Source: Polaromonas sp.
Lineage (GTDB): Bacteria > Pseudomonadota > Gammaproteobacteria > Burkholderiales > Burkholderiaceae_C
Reading direction: 5' to 3'
Assembly (NCBI RefSeq): GCF_012927485.1
Contig: NZ_JABBPC010000028.1
Span: 30,471 to 94,470, forward strand
Length of the DNA: 64,000 nucleotides
In this document: positions 36,620-45,999 of the stretch, piece by piece
How the letters are laid out: each line of letters begins with the position of its first letter
Position numbering within the stretch: the stretch's first letter is position 1
Program-made: the position numbers and the translations under genes
Notes under the pieces: generated by a model
The model's database searches: none
The model's input: only the letters and a program-made list of their open reading frames with translations
Told to the model about the DNA's origin: nothing

Positions 36620-37952
36620 GCGCAAGGCTTTCTTCGGCCAGCGTGTCTTCCAGCGCCGCTAGCGCGCCGCGCGCCAGATGGTCGGCAGAGTCTGCGTCCA
36701 TCACGTAGGGCGGCATGGCATAGACGGTGTTGCCAATCGGACGCAGCAGCACGCCATGCCCCAAGGCATGTTGAGCAAAACGGCGGGCAAAGTGGGGCAA
36801 CGGTGTGTTGCCGGGGTCGACATCCCAGGCCCAGATCATGCCCAGCCTTCGAGCGTTCCGAATGCGGGCGTGCCGCGTCAGCGGGGCAAATGCGCAGTCC
36901 AGCGTTTTCGCCAGCTCGATATTGCGCGCCAGCGCATTGGTTTGATCAAACAGCTCTAACGTGGCCAGTGCGGCCCGGCAAGCCAGCGGATTACCGGTGT
37001 AGGAGTGCGAGTGCAAAAAGCCGCGGGACACGTCGTCGTCGTAAAACGCGTCGTACACCGTGTCGGTCGTCAGTACCGCTGACAACGGCAGGGTGCCGCC
37101 GGTCAGTCCTTTCGAGAGGCAGATAAAGTCGGGGCGGATACCGGCTTGCTGGTGTGCAAACATCGTGCCGGTGCGGCCGAAGCCGGTGGCAATTTCATCG
37201 GCGATCAGGTGCACCTCATAGCGGTCGCACAGTGCGCGCGCTTGACGCAGGTAGCTCGCGTCGTGCATCGCCATTCCTGCGGCGCACTGCACCATCGGTT
37301 CCACGATCAAGGCGGCAGTTTGTGCATGGTGCTGCTCAAGCCAGCTTTGCAGCGCGGCGGCTGCACGGCTTGCCACATCCGCTGCGCTTTCTCCCGGCAG
37401 GGCGCCGCGTGCATCGGGACTCGCGACGGTCGCTGCCAGTCGCACCAGCGGCGCGTAGGCCGCACGAAAAATCGGGATGTCGGTGACCGCCAGCGCACCC
37501 ACGGTTTCGCCGTGGTAGCCGCCAGCCAGCCCGACGAATCGGCATTTTTCCGGTCGTCCCGTGTTGCGCCAGTAATGAGCGCTCATCTTCAAGGCGATCT
37601 CGGTAGCGCTGGCGCCGTCGCTGCCATAGAAGGCATGGCCGAGGCCGGTCAAGGCGCCAAGCCGCTCTGACAGCGCTATCACGGGCCGGTGCGTAAAACC
37701 GGCCAGCATGATGTGATCAAGCCGGTCGAGCTGGTCTACCAGCGCCGCCTTGATGTGCGAATGGCTGTGGCCGAACAGGTTGACCCACCATGAGCTGATG
37801 CCGTCCAGATAGCGCTTACCTTCGAAGTCATAGAGCCACACGCCTTCAGCGCGGGCGATCGGCACCGGGGGCTGCGACTCGTGCAGCTTCATCTGCGTGC
37901 AGGGGTGCCACACATGGCGCTGGCTGCGCTCAATCATCGATAGGTTGTCCAT
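36612..37952 (-). CDS. bioA: DAPA aminotransferase
   Basis: Adenosylmethionine-8-amino-7-oxononanoate aminotransferase, PLP enzyme of about 446 residues from the ATG at 37952 (MDNLSMIERSQRHVWHPCTQ), with 37985 as an alternative. YLDGISSWWVNLFGHSHS, the FVGLAGGYHGETVGALAVTD stretch, DEIATGFGRTGTMFA and LSKGLTGG (PLP Lys) are seen. It heads the coupled bioA-bioD-bioF-bioB run on the minus strand. Confidence 0.96.
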   Translation of the reverse strand: MDNLSMIERSQRHVWHPCTQMKLHESQPPVPIARAEGVWLYDFEGKRYLDGISSWWVNLFGHSHSHIKAALVDQLDRLDHIMLAGFTHRPVIALSERLGALTGLGHAFYGSDGASATEIALKMSAHYWRNTGRPEKCRFVGLAGGYHGETVGALAVTDIPIFRAAYAPLVRLAATVASPDARGALPGESAADVASRAAAALQSWLEQHHAQTAALIVEPMVQCAAGMAMHDASYLRQARALCDRYEVHLIADEIATGFGRTGTMFAHQQAGIRPDFICLSKGLTGGTLPLSAVLTTDTVYDAFYDDDVSRGFLHSHSYTGNPLACRAALATLELFDQTNALARNIELAKTLDCAFAPLTRHARIRNARRLGMIWAWDVDPGNTPLPHFARRFAQHALGHGVLLRPIGNTVYAMPPYVMDADSADHLARGALAALEDTLAEESLAHV

Positions 37953-38050
37953 GGGGCCTCGCCTTAAAAGGGGTGAAGACATCACTTATGCCCGTCGAGC
38001 CTGCAGGCCGCGTCCCAGGTCATACCGTGCGCGCGCCAAGTTGCAGGTAA

Positions 38051-38431
38051 TCAGGGCCTCTGGACCGGTATGGTCGAGCGCTCTTCCTGGATCTGGTTGT
38101 CGGGGCTGACAAACACCAGCTTGGGCTTGAAGCCCGCCACTTCCTTTTCTTCAATCTGGGCAAAAGCGGCAATGATGACGAGGTCACCGACTGCCGCGCG
38201 ACGCGCCGCCGAGCCATTGACCGAGATGATGCGGCTGCCGCGTTCGGCCCGGATTGCGTAGGTAATGAAGCGCTCGCCGTTGTTGACGTTCCAGATGTGG
38301 ATCTGTTCGTTTTCACCGAGGTTGGCGGCGTCAAGCAGGTCTTCATCAATGGCGCAGGAGCCCTCGTAATTGAGTTCGCAGTGGGTGACGCTGGCGCGAT
38401 GGATCTTGGATTTGAGCAGGGTTCTGAACAT
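38051..38431 (-). CDS. panD: Aspartate 1-decarboxylase
   Basis: Pyruvoyl enzyme of 126 residues that makes beta-alanine for pantothenate. The self-cleavage site Gly24-Ser25 lies in [13 protein letters not shown], with Lys9 and Tyr22 in the expected places ([20 protein letters not shown]). Length fits the prokaryotic class. It stands upstream of bioA on the minus strand, separated by about 98 bases. With panB and panC further down, the three pan genes flank the four bio genes. Confidence 0.97.
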   Translation of the reverse strand: MFRTLLKSKIHRASVTHCELNYEGSCAIDEDLLDAANLGENEQIHIWNVNNGERFITYAIRAERGSRIISVNGSAARRAAVGDLVIIAAFAQIEEKEVAGFKPKLVFVSPDNQIQEERSTIPVQRP

Positions 38432-38605
38432 GTTGGGAACGGGGTTGAAATAGATTTAAGAAAAGGTGCACGGCTTGCCAACAAGCCACGGCAAAAGTAA
38501 GGATTTCGCCCGCGCTGTAACCTTGGCGACAGCAAGCGAGGGGTTTAAGGTAGTTTAGAGCACTGTACAGTGCGCTTTCTGCGAGATTTTTTATTCAGAT
38601 TGTTT

Positions 38606-39484
38606 ATGAAAAAGTCATCCTATTTTTCTGACGCGGCAGTTGCCCAGCTGGCCCAGGCCGATGTAGCGCGTGCGCTGGCGGAAGATTTGGGCACCGGGGA
38701 TTTGACCGCTGCCCTGATTGATCCTGATCGCCAGGCGCGGGCCCGCGTGCTGGCCCGCGAAAGCGCCGTGGTGTGCGGTCGCGCCTGGGTACAGGCTGCG
38801 TTCAAGCAGCTCGATGCGCAGGCCACATTGGTCTGGCACGTGAAAGAGGGCCAGCGTTGCGAACCCAATCAGGTCGTGTTTGAGGTCCGCGCCCGGGCCC
38901 GCGCCTTGCTGTCGGCCGAACGCACGGCGCTGAATTTTCTGCAGCTTTTAAGCGCTGTTGCCACCAAAACAGCCCTCTACGTGGCGGTGGTTGAAGGGAC
39001 GCGGGCCAAAATTGTGGATACCCGAAAAACCCTGCCAGGTCTGCGTCTCGCACAAAAATACGCGGTGTTAACCGGTGGGGGTACCAACCACCGGGTGGGC
39101 TTGTACGACGCGGTTCTGATCAAGGAAAACCACATTGCCGCGGCGGGAGGCATCGAGCAGGCATTGCAGCGAGCCGAGCAAGTCGCGGTGCGGGCCGATT
39201 TTGTCGAGATTGAAGTAGAAACCCTGAGCCAGCTGGCGCAGGCGCTGGATGCGGGTGCGCGCATGGTGCTGCTGGACAACATGGACCTGGCCAGCCTGCA
39301 TGAAGCGGTGCGAATCAACGCCGGACGGGCGATTTTGGAAATTTCGGGTGGGGTCACGCTGGATGGCTTGCGCGCGCTGGCTGAGACCGGCGTTGACCGA
39401 ATTTCTGTCGGCGCGCTAACCAAGGACGTGAGGGCAATTGATTTTTCGATGCGCTTTGATGCGGACTCAGGTGCCGACCAATGA
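38606..39484 (+). CDS. nadC: Nicotinate-nucleotide pyrophosphorylase
   Basis: Quinolinate phosphoribosyltransferase of about 292 residues, giving nicotinate mononucleotide for [19 protein letters not shown] near the N-terminus, [20 protein letters not shown] and [25 protein letters not shown] are landmarks. The ATG at 38606 (MKKSSYF) is preferred over an in-frame GTG at 38570. It overlaps nadA by 4 bases (ATGA) and is divergent from panD. Confidence 0.96.
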   Translation: MKKSSYFSDAAVAQLAQADVARALAEDLGTGDLTAALIDPDRQARARVLARESAVVCGRAWVQAAFKQLDAQATLVWHVKEGQRCEPNQVVFEVRARARALLSAERTALNFLQLLSAVATKTALYVAVVEGTRAKIVDTRKTLPGLRLAQKYAVLTGGGTNHRVGLYDAVLIKENHIAAAGGIEQALQRAEQVAVRADFVEIEVETLSQLAQALDAGARMVLLDNMDLASLHEAVRINAGRAILEISGGVTLDGLRALAETGVDRISVGALTKDVRAIDFSMRFDADSGADQ

Positions 39485-40614
39485 AATCAGCGCGGCACAC
39501 CATCAGCGTGGACTACGAGCAACCGGACAGCGGCATTTTGGGCGAGTCCGCCACCTGCGCAACGCGCCAAGGGTGGGCGCGGATACCTCTTGAGCCGACG
39601 CAAGTTGAGCGCGCCGCGCTAAAGGACCGCATTCGAAGTCTGCTCAAAGCGCGCAACGCCGTGATGGTGTCGCACTATTATGTCCACCCCGACTTGCAGG
39701 ATCTGGCTGAAGAAACCGGTGGCATCGTGTCGGACTCGCTTGAAATGGCGCGTTTCGGTCGCGATCACGCGGCGCAAACATTGGTAGTTTCGGGTGTCAG
39801 ATTCATGGGCGAAACAGCCAAAATTCTTTCACCTGAAAAGCGCGTTCTCATGCCCGACCTCGACGCCACCTGTTCACTCGACTTGGGTTGCCCGATCGAC
39901 GAGTTCAGTGCGTTTTGTGATGCCCATCCCGACCGTACCGTGGTGGTCTACGCCAACACCAGCGCGGCCGTCAAGGCGCGTGCCGATTGGGTGGTGACCT
40001 CCGGCTGCGCCCTGGACATTGTGCGTGCGCTCCACGCACAGGGCCAGAAAATCCTCTGGGCGCCCGATCGGCATCTGGGGGGCTACCTACAACGCGAATC
40101 TGGCGCTGACATGGTGTTCTGGAACGGCACGTGCATCGTGCATGACGAATTCAAGGCGCTCGAGCTGGAAGCCCTGAAAAAAGAGCACCAGAAGGCCAAG
40201 GTGCTGGTTCATCCGGAGTCACCGGCGGACGTCATCGCGCTTGCCGACGCGGTGGGTTCGACCTCAGCCATCCTGAAAGCTGCGCGCGAGATGGATGCGC
40301 AGGAGTTCATCGTGGCGACCGACAACGGCATGATGCACAAGCTGCGCAGCCTTAACCCTGGAAAAACATTTATTGAAGCCCCCACTGCGGGCAATAGCGC
40401 CACCTGCAAGAGTTGCGCGCATTGCCCCTGGATGGCGATGAACGGACTGGCCGGTGTGGCCCATGTGCTCGAAACCAGTACCCATGAAATCCATGTGGAG
40501 CCTGCATTGATCCCCCGAGCCCGCAGGCCTATTGACCGCATGCTGGCTTTTACCGCCGCCCTCAAAAACGGCCAGCCCATCGCCGGGCTGGTGCCGTTCA
40601 TAGGCGCAGCATAA
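39481..40614 (+). CDS. nadA: Quinolinate synthase A
   Basis: 4Fe-4S enzyme of 377 residues condensing iminoaspartate and dihydroxyacetone phosphate. The three cluster cysteines can be placed in [20 protein letters not shown] and [28 protein letters not shown] and FMGETAKIL are family motifs. It is coupled to nadC by the 4-base overlap. nadB is not in the window. Confidence 0.96.
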   Translation: MKSARHTISVDYEQPDSGILGESATCATRQGWARIPLEPTQVERAALKDRIRSLLKARNAVMVSHYYVHPDLQDLAEETGGIVSDSLEMARFGRDHAAQTLVVSGVRFMGETAKILSPEKRVLMPDLDATCSLDLGCPIDEFSAFCDAHPDRTVVVYANTSAAVKARADWVVTSGCALDIVRALHAQGQKILWAPDRHLGGYLQRESGADMVFWNGTCIVHDEFKALELEALKKEHQKAKVLVHPESPADVIALADAVGSTSAILKAAREMDAQEFIVATDNGMMHKLRSLNPGKTFIEAPTAGNSATCKSCAHCPWMAMNGLAGVAHVLETSTHEIHVEPALIPRARRPIDRMLAFTAALKNGQPIAGLVPFIGAA

Positions 40615-40713
40615 AGCCCCTGCGGTATGCCACTTCCCGACGGCACAGCAATGGCGATGGATGCGCGCAGTGAACAACTACACCTCATGAACTAACCAGG
40701 GCGAGAGGCCGAA

Positions 40714-42495
40714 TTGACCCCGACTTCACTCATCGATTTTTCTGATCCGCATGACAGCGCTGCACCGCGCCTGCGCCACGCCTTCGGCTCCCCGCGTGCG
40801 GTGCTGGTGGCCCACCAGCTGGATCAAGTCCGCTCCGTGCTGGATGCTGTGCAGGCCGCAGCGCTGCAAGGCAGGTGGTGCGTCGGCTATGTGCGGTACG
40901 AAGCCGCCCCGGCCTTCGACACTGCTTTTGCCGTGCACGCGTCGGAGGGACCACTGGCCTGGTTTGCGGTGTACGACGAGGCACTGCCTTGGCCTGAGGA
41001 TCAGCGTGACAACGCGAGCCGGGCTCCCGTGGAATGGCGCGAAACCTGTTTGCGTGCCACATTTGACGCGGGTATGGCCGACATCCAGCACGCCATTGCG
41101 GCTGGCGAGTTGTACCAGGTCAACTTCACCGCACCGCTACTGGGCACCTGGCAGGGCCAGCCGCTAGAGAGCGCGGCGCAGACGCTGTTCGCCGAAATGC
41201 AGCGTGCTCAGCCCGGCGGCTATGCGGCTTTTATCGACACCGGCGATGAACAGGTGCTGTCGGTGTCGCCTGAGCTGTTTTTTGACTGGCGCGCCGGACA
41301 CATTCTGGCGCGGCCGATGAAGGGCACCGCCGCACGAGGCGCTACGCCGCTGGACGACGCCGCGCAAGCGGCCGCTTTGCGCGCATCGCCGAAAGAGCGC
41401 GCCGAAAATGTCATGATCGTGGATCTGCTGCGAAATGACCTGTCGCGCATTGCCGAGCCATTTAGCGTGCAGGTGCCGCGCCTGTTTCAAACCGAAGCGC
41501 TCGCCACCGTTTGGCAGATGACGTCCGACGTGCAGGCCCGGACCCGCGCTGGCGTCACGCTGGGCGATGTGTTCGCCGCATTGTTCCCCTGCGGCTCGGT
41601 GACCGGCGCGCCAAAAGTGCGCGCCATGCAAATGATCCGCACGTTGGAGCCAGCGCCGCGCGGTGTGTACTGCGGCGCCATCGGCGTTGTGCGGCCGGGC
41701 GAACAGGGAAATGGAATCAGGGCCACGTTCAACGTACCCATCCGTACCGTTACCCTTCAGGCGGGCAGGCTGCGCTGCGGAATTGGCAGCGGCATTACTT
41801 CGGGCGCGATGCCGGATGCCGAATGGCAGGAGTGGCGCTACAAGCGCGCCTTTTTGGATCGAGTCAGCCAGCCTTTCGAGTTGCTGGAAACGCTGGCACT
41901 CCAGGACGGCAAGCTGCGCCACGCCGCCAATCACTTACAGCGCATGGCGGGGGCCGCGTCGCATTTCGGCTACCCGTGGAACGCGGCTAAAGTGCAGCAG
42001 TGCCTGCAAGACTTGGCGCAAGCGCATCAGATGGGACTGTGGCGCGTGCGCCTGCTATTCACCGCCCAGGGCGAGGTGCGGGCCGAGGTCTTCCCAATAG
42101 AAACATCACCGGCTCAGGTGCGCCTGCAACTGGCCGACCGACCGCTGGACGAGGCCCACGGTGAGTTTGTGCGCTTCAAGACTACGCGCCGCGCGCATTA
42201 CGACGCCTTCACGCCGAATCAGCCCGGCGTGTTTGACACGGTACTGTGGAACCCAGAGGGTGAAATTACCGAATGCATTCGCGGCAACGTGGCGATGCTG
42301 ATGGACGGCTGCTGGGTGACGCCGCCGCTGTCGTCGGGCTTGCTGCCGGGTGTGGGCCGTGCGCTAGCGCTGCAGGATGGCACGCTGATCGAAGCCGTAG
42401 TGAGGGTGGAAGACTCGCCACGGGTGCAGGGCTGGGCGTTCCTGAACAGCCTGCGGGGTTGGGTAAAGGCGGAGATGGTTTTACCTTGTCTTTAA
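40714..42495 (+). CDS. pabB: Fused PabB-PabC: aminodeoxychorismate synthase I and lyase
   Basis: Protein of 593 residues. The first ~370 are chorismate-binding enzyme (PabB-type: the PMKGTAARG motif carries the Lys of PIKGT, CGSVTGAPKVRAMQ and FNVPIRT follow). The rest (~380-593) is a PLP class IV aminodeoxychorismate lyase domain (FKTTRRAHYDAF, EITECIRGNVAML). Together with a PabA glutaminase this yields p-aminobenzoate for folate. The start is TTG at 40714, 99 bases after nadA. The fusion is found in several bacteria and is not a frameshift. Confidence 0.93.
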   Translation: MTPTSLIDFSDPHDSAAPRLRHAFGSPRAVLVAHQLDQVRSVLDAVQAAALQGRWCVGYVRYEAAPAFDTAFAVHASEGPLAWFAVYDEALPWPEDQRDNASRAPVEWRETCLRATFDAGMADIQHAIAAGELYQVNFTAPLLGTWQGQPLESAAQTLFAEMQRAQPGGYAAFIDTGDEQVLSVSPELFFDWRAGHILARPMKGTAARGATPLDDAAQAAALRASPKERAENVMIVDLLRNDLSRIAEPFSVQVPRLFQTEALATVWQMTSDVQARTRAGVTLGDVFAALFPCGSVTGAPKVRAMQMIRTLEPAPRGVYCGAIGVVRPGEQGNGIRATFNVPIRTVTLQAGRLRCGIGSGITSGAMPDAEWQEWRYKRAFLDRVSQPFELLETLALQDGKLRHAANHLQRMAGAASHFGYPWNAAKVQQCLQDLAQAHQMGLWRVRLLFTAQGEVRAEVFPIETSPAQVRLQLADRPLDEAHGEFVRFKTTRRAHYDAFTPNQPGVFDTVLWNPEGEITECIRGNVAMLMDGCWVTPPLSSGLLPGVGRALALQDGTLIEAVVRVEDSPRVQGWAFLNSLRGWVKAEMVLPCL

Positions 42496-42934
42496 CGTTT
42501 TGGTGCTCCCGTGCCCGATACATATCAACTTGCTGCTATTTTTTTAATAGCCTTTTACTTTTCGGCGTCGGGCGATCAGAGTAGTCAATTGTTCGACCAT
42601 GGCCAAGTCTTCATGTAGATGAGAAGCGGCTGAGCCCAACTCAACAGCAAAAGTCTGAGATAGATCAAGGTGCCGAAGTAGGCAATTTGCACACTATCTG
42701 GGGGCTTGAGAATGAGTCATTCAACTGATTGGTTCCGCTCGTTGAGTAGCGCGCTGAACTTAGGTTGGTGTGAGTTCAGCAGGGGAGTTGTGTTCAATAG
42801 TGCGGCAGTACTTCACCGTCGCGCTATCGGGTTAAAAAGCAGCTCATAAAAATGTCAAGCGGATCTACTAGGGACTACTAACCATGACTCAAATTCAGAT
42901 AATCACGCATGTAAATTCAAGCGTCACAGCTTCA
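42496..42934. other. Gene-poor AT-richer stretch with possible coding remnant
   Basis: This 439-base gap starts with the palindrome at 42535-42551. A minus-strand open stretch (about 42549-42687) reads as a protein C-terminus ending EQLTTLIARRRKVKGY then stop, but has an upstream stop and no start. A second frame across the same DNA reads a hydrophobic stretch, so I cannot say which was real. The remainder is AT-richer than the surroundings and shows nothing else. Confidence 0.4.
42535..42551. repeat. Short palindromic repeat, copy 2
   Basis: GCTATT (42535-42540) and AATAGC (42546-42551) around a 5-base T loop, followed by CTTTTACTTTT. The arms and loop length match copy 1 at 13275-13291. 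Lying 40 bases after pabBC with a pyrimidine-rich tail, it may serve as that gene's terminator. Confidence 0.6.
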
Positions 42935-43525
42935 ATGTCTGAAAAGCTTAAGCGCGTCATACTTTGTCTAGGCATATTTTTTCTTGCCGCCTGCAACACC
43001 GCTCCGAAAGTCACAGAGTCCAAACTACTGTCTCAAGGGACGCATAAGGCACTGAATTTGCAGTATGTGTACCGTAACGTAGAAATGAAAGTGGTGTCGT
43101 CTCAGGCATACGGGAGAGGCGTAGGTTTGGTCGATACTGGTTTTTACGAGTTCGGTCCCAAATTGGTCCATCAAGCGGCATCATCTTTCTCAAAATTTGG
43201 TGTCGGAATTGCGGGCTCGGCCGTGATCATTTATGGGGAAGCCATTCCGAGCGGTTCGCTTGCGAGTTCTTTATTGATCGTGATCCCCATTAGTGGTCGA
43301 GTCAGCGCAAACATGCACTCTGGACAATCGAGCTACGTGTTCACCGCCGAACTATTTGATCGAGTGAGCAAGCGGATTGTTTGGACTTCAAAAATTGATA
43401 CTTCAGCCTGGGTAGGCACCGATTTCGTGCTTAAGAATATTGAAAAGTCTGTCTACGATGATGCGTATGCGGGCAAGCTCAACGACGCGATCGCAATGCA
43501 GATGAAGAAAGATGGCGCCATTTGA
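42935..43525 (+). CDS. Unknown lipoprotein
   Basis: Lipoprotein of about 196 residues with n-region SEKLKRV, hydrophobic core and lipobox LAAC (Cys20). The rest is a mixed alpha/beta domain with no motif I recognise. The start MSEKLKR at 42935 gives a standard signal peptide. An ATG at 42884 adds 17 residues and is possible. Codon use and base composition are AT-richer than the neighbouring bio/nad genes, which suggests later acquisition. No operon partner is seen. Confidence 0.65.
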   Translation: MSEKLKRVILCLGIFFLAACNTAPKVTESKLLSQGTHKALNLQYVYRNVEMKVVSSQAYGRGVGLVDTGFYEFGPKLVHQAASSFSKFGVGIAGSAVIIYGEAIPSGSLASSLLIVIPISGRVSANMHSGQSSYVFTAELFDRVSKRIVWTSKIDTSAWVGTDFVLKNIEKSVYDDAYAGKLNDAIAMQMKKDGAI

Positions 43526-43799
43526 ATTTCTCTTGAATGTGAATTGACGGAGATGCCATTGCCAACGCGTAAGTGTTGAATTTCCTTGGTAAGTAAGAGT
43601 TGCTGACTTCAAAGTTAGACGGATAAGCCGAAATAGTGACGCCCAATCTCGGCAGTAAGAATGACTGTAAAAACTTGCCAACCCAGTTCAGATGAACTAG
43701 CTGCTTTTCGTAAATTGATTAACCTAGCTATGGTCTGAACAATGTCGCGCCGGTAGCACGCTTGGGGTTGAGTTTTTCTGGCTATCCATAAAGAACTAA
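43526..43799. other. 274-base stretch without a recognisable gene
   Basis: Low-GC spacer between the lipoprotein and a broken flavoprotein start. I see no gene, repeat or structured element. Confidence 0.4.
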
Positions 43800-44018
43800 A
43801 TGATGGAACACTACGATGCTATTGTTGTCAGTACGGGTCAGGCTGGGCTTTCCCTGGCTGTTCAGCCCGCGAATTCAGGAAAGAAGCCCACCAGTCGATT
43901 TCGCAAAGGAGATTTTTCCTGTCTGGACTTGTACACCGACGAAGTCCTCGATGCATGGTATGGGCTGTTCAAGACGGGGGACGGGAAATATTTCCAGCAA
44001 CTCATGAAAGCAGTTTGA
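43800..44018 (+). pseudogene. Truncated flavoprotein N-terminus, probably a remnant
   Basis: Short frame of 72 residues. The first ~30 read HYDAIVVSTGQAGLSLAVQ, the FAD-binding start of pyridine nucleotide-disulfide oxidoreductases of the mercuric-reductase type, with one glycine of GxGxxG replaced by Ser. The redox-active CxxxxC region never appears. After residue ~30 the sequence changes character (DLYTDEVLDAWYGLFKTGD), as if joined to another gene. I interpret it as a decayed or chimeric remnant. Whether it is expressed cannot be said. Confidence 0.45.
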
Positions 44019-44089
44019 AGTTGGAGACGTTAGGTACCTCAAATGCGCACATCGCCAGTATCATCAAGCCGTCAGAAAAGGAGAATGCC

Positions 44090-44524
44090 ATGAGTGCGAA
44101 GACAAAGATCGAAGTTGGACAGCTGGTCATCAACTATCTGGTGGACGGCTCTGCGAGCGGAAGTATGGGTATATTTGAGCTCAGCGTGCCTCCAGGATCG
44201 AACGTGCCGCCTCCGCACAGTCACTCCTTGAACGAGGAATGGGTATATGTTCTGGAAGGCAAGCTCCGCTATTGCGTTGGGGAAGATACCCGGGACCTTG
44301 TTTCGGGGGAATCGATGCTATCGCCCAAGGGAACTGGTCATAGATTTAGTAACCCGTTTGATGCCGCCACTCTAGCCCTTATTGTGCAGTCGCCTGATAT
44401 CGGGCCTCAATACTTCAAGGACATTGGCGCAGTAGTCAACGCAGGCGGGCCACCTGACAAGGCGGCGATGGTAGCGGTCATGTCAAGGTATGGGCTTGTC
44501 TTAGCAGCCCCAAGCGGCACCTGA
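44090..44524 (+). CDS. Cupin-domain protein
   Basis: Protein of 144 residues with a clear cupin_2 fold: PPHSHSLNEEWVYVLEGKL holds motif 1 (two His and a Glu) and GTGHRFSNP motif 2 (third His). The AAGGAG site at 44078-44083 sits 6 bases before the ATG at 44090 and decides the start over an earlier in-frame reading. Function is unknown; metal binding is likely. It lies in the accessory pocket before the tRNA-Leu gene. Confidence 0.82.
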   Translation: MSAKTKIEVGQLVINYLVDGSASGSMGIFELSVPPGSNVPPPHSHSLNEEWVYVLEGKLRYCVGEDTRDLVSGESMLSPKGTGHRFSNPFDAATLALIVQSPDIGPQYFKDIGAVVNAGGPPDKAAMVAVMSRYGLVLAAPSGT

Positions 44525-44912
44525 CCCTCTTCGCGCAGCGGAGCTGACGAAGCTCTTCACTAGACGACTGTCTTGCCAATAGTCGCGAAGCGCAAATCAA
44601 TTGGCCCCGAGTATGTCCAACATGCCATTCAACACGCAGCCTACAGAGCGGATATTTTCATGTTGGGCATGATGATTCGTATTGCCAAGACTCTATCTGA
44701 CTGTGCCCTGGAATGGAGGGCGACCGACAGCCAGGCGCGGCTGATTATGCTCGGGGTGCTGGGCGCAGCGTGGGGCGCCGTGGTGAACTACTTCTTTGAA
44801 AGTTCAGCGGACTCTGGGTGCAAGACTGGTCTGCGCGCTCATTTGCTAACCATTTCGCACTTATGCGGCAACGCATACTGCAACTGATGCAAAAAACATA
44901 GCAAAAAAGCGA
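44525..44912. other. 388-base stretch between cupin gene and tRNA-Leu
   Basis: No convincing gene. A TTG-initiated 104-codon frame (44573-44887) exists but has no ribosome site and no recognisable domain, so it is treated as chance or a decayed fragment. This is the downstream side of tRNA-Leu, the side where an integrated element would lie. Confidence 0.4.
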
Positions 44913-44997
44913 TGGTGCCCGGGGCCGGAATCGAACCGGCACGCCTTTCGGCGGGGGATTTTGAGTCCCCTGCGTCTACCAATTTCACCACCCGGGC
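44913..44997 (-). tRNA. tRNA-Leu(CAA)
   Basis: Cloverleaf on the minus strand with encoded CCA. The acceptor stem GCCCGGG pairs with CCCGGGC, discriminator A. The anticodon stem GGGGA/TCCCC closes loop CTCAAAA with anticodon CAA, reading UUG leucine codons. The long variable arm CGCCGAAAGGCG is typical of class II tRNA-Leu, and the T-arm is GCCGG-TTCGATT-CCGGC. Its 3' end faces the accessory pocket. Confidence 0.97.
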
Positions 44998-45036
44998 AAT
45001 AGAAAACGAAGTGAGAATTATGGCACAGTGTGATGT

Positions 45037-45939
45037 ATGAATTATCCAACCATTGAAGACGCCGTTGGCAAAACGCCGCTAGCCGCTTTGCAACGTATCG
45101 GGGCCACTGACAACGCAGTTCGCAACAACATTATTTTGGGCAAACTTGAAGGCAACAACCCAGCCGGTTCCGTGAAAGATCGTCCGGCGCTGTGGATGAT
45201 TCGCCGTGCTGAAGAGCGCGGCGATATTAAGGTGGGCGACACGCTGATCGAGGCCACCTCCGGCAACACGGGAATTGCGCTGGCGATGGCTGCGGCTATC
45301 AAGGGTTACCACATGGTGCTGATCATGCCCGAGGACCTGAGCATTGAACGTGCCCAGACCATGAAGGCGTTCGGTGCCGAATTGATTCTGACGCCCAAAA
45401 GTGCGGGCATAGAGTATTCGCGTGATCTGGCGGATCAGATGCAGAAAGAAGGCAAAGGCCGCGTGCTCGACCAGTTCTCCAACCCGGACAATCCGAGCAG
45501 CCATTACGAGACCACTGGGCCCGAAATATGGACAGATACGGCCGGGAAGGTGACGCATTTTGTCAGCGCCATGGGGACCACCGGCACCATTACCGGCGTG
45601 TCGCGCTACCTGAAAAAGAAAAATCCGGCGATAAGAATCATTGGCGCCCAGCCCAGCGAAGGCTCACGCATTCCGGGCATTCGTAAATGGCCACAAGAAT
45701 ATATGCCCAAAATTTACGATCCGCGCCATGTTGACGAACTGGTGCTGGTGAGTCAAAGCGATGCCGAAGACATGTGTCGGCGTATGGCGCGCGAGGAAGG
45801 TATTTTTGCCGGTATTTCTGCTGCCGGGGCATGCTGGGTGGCGCAGGAAATTGCTAAAACGGTAAAAGATGCCGTGATCGTCTTCATCGTTTGTGACCGG
45901 GGCGATCGCTACCTCTCCACAGGCGTTTTTCCGGCCTGA
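45037..45939 (+). CDS. cysM: Cysteine synthase B
   Basis: PLP enzyme of 300 residues making cysteine from O-acetylserine with sulfide or thiosulfate. The PLP lysine is in NPAGSVKDRPALWM, and the TSGNTGIALAMAAAIKGYHM loop binds substrate. GTTGTITGVSRYLK binds phosphate. The arginine-containing RKWPQEYMPKIYD region points to CysM rather than CysK. It precedes the TusA-like gene by about 60 bases. Confidence 0.94.
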   Translation: MNYPTIEDAVGKTPLAALQRIGATDNAVRNNIILGKLEGNNPAGSVKDRPALWMIRRAEERGDIKVGDTLIEATSGNTGIALAMAAAIKGYHMVLIMPEDLSIERAQTMKAFGAELILTPKSAGIEYSRDLADQMQKEGKGRVLDQFSNPDNPSSHYETTGPEIWTDTAGKVTHFVSAMGTTGTITGVSRYLKKKNPAIRIIGAQPSEGSRIPGIRKWPQEYMPKIYDPRHVDELVLVSQSDAEDMCRRMAREEGIFAGISAAGACWVAQEIAKTVKDAVIVFIVCDRGDRYLSTGVFPA

Positions 45940-45999
45940 GTTTTCTCCGCGCCAACGCGCTTGCTAGTGCCTAAAATAACAGCGAACCAAGGATTTCTC

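Noticed and set aside
42501..42517. TGGTGCTCCCGTGCCCG after pabBC resembles the tRNA-Leu 3' end (TGGTGCCCGGGG) and could be an attachment repeat
   Set aside because: Only the first six bases match without a gap, too short to call an att site.
44573..44887. TTG-initiated 104-codon frame before tRNA-Leu
   Set aside because: No ribosome site, no recognisable domain and mixed composition; probably chance or decayed DNA.
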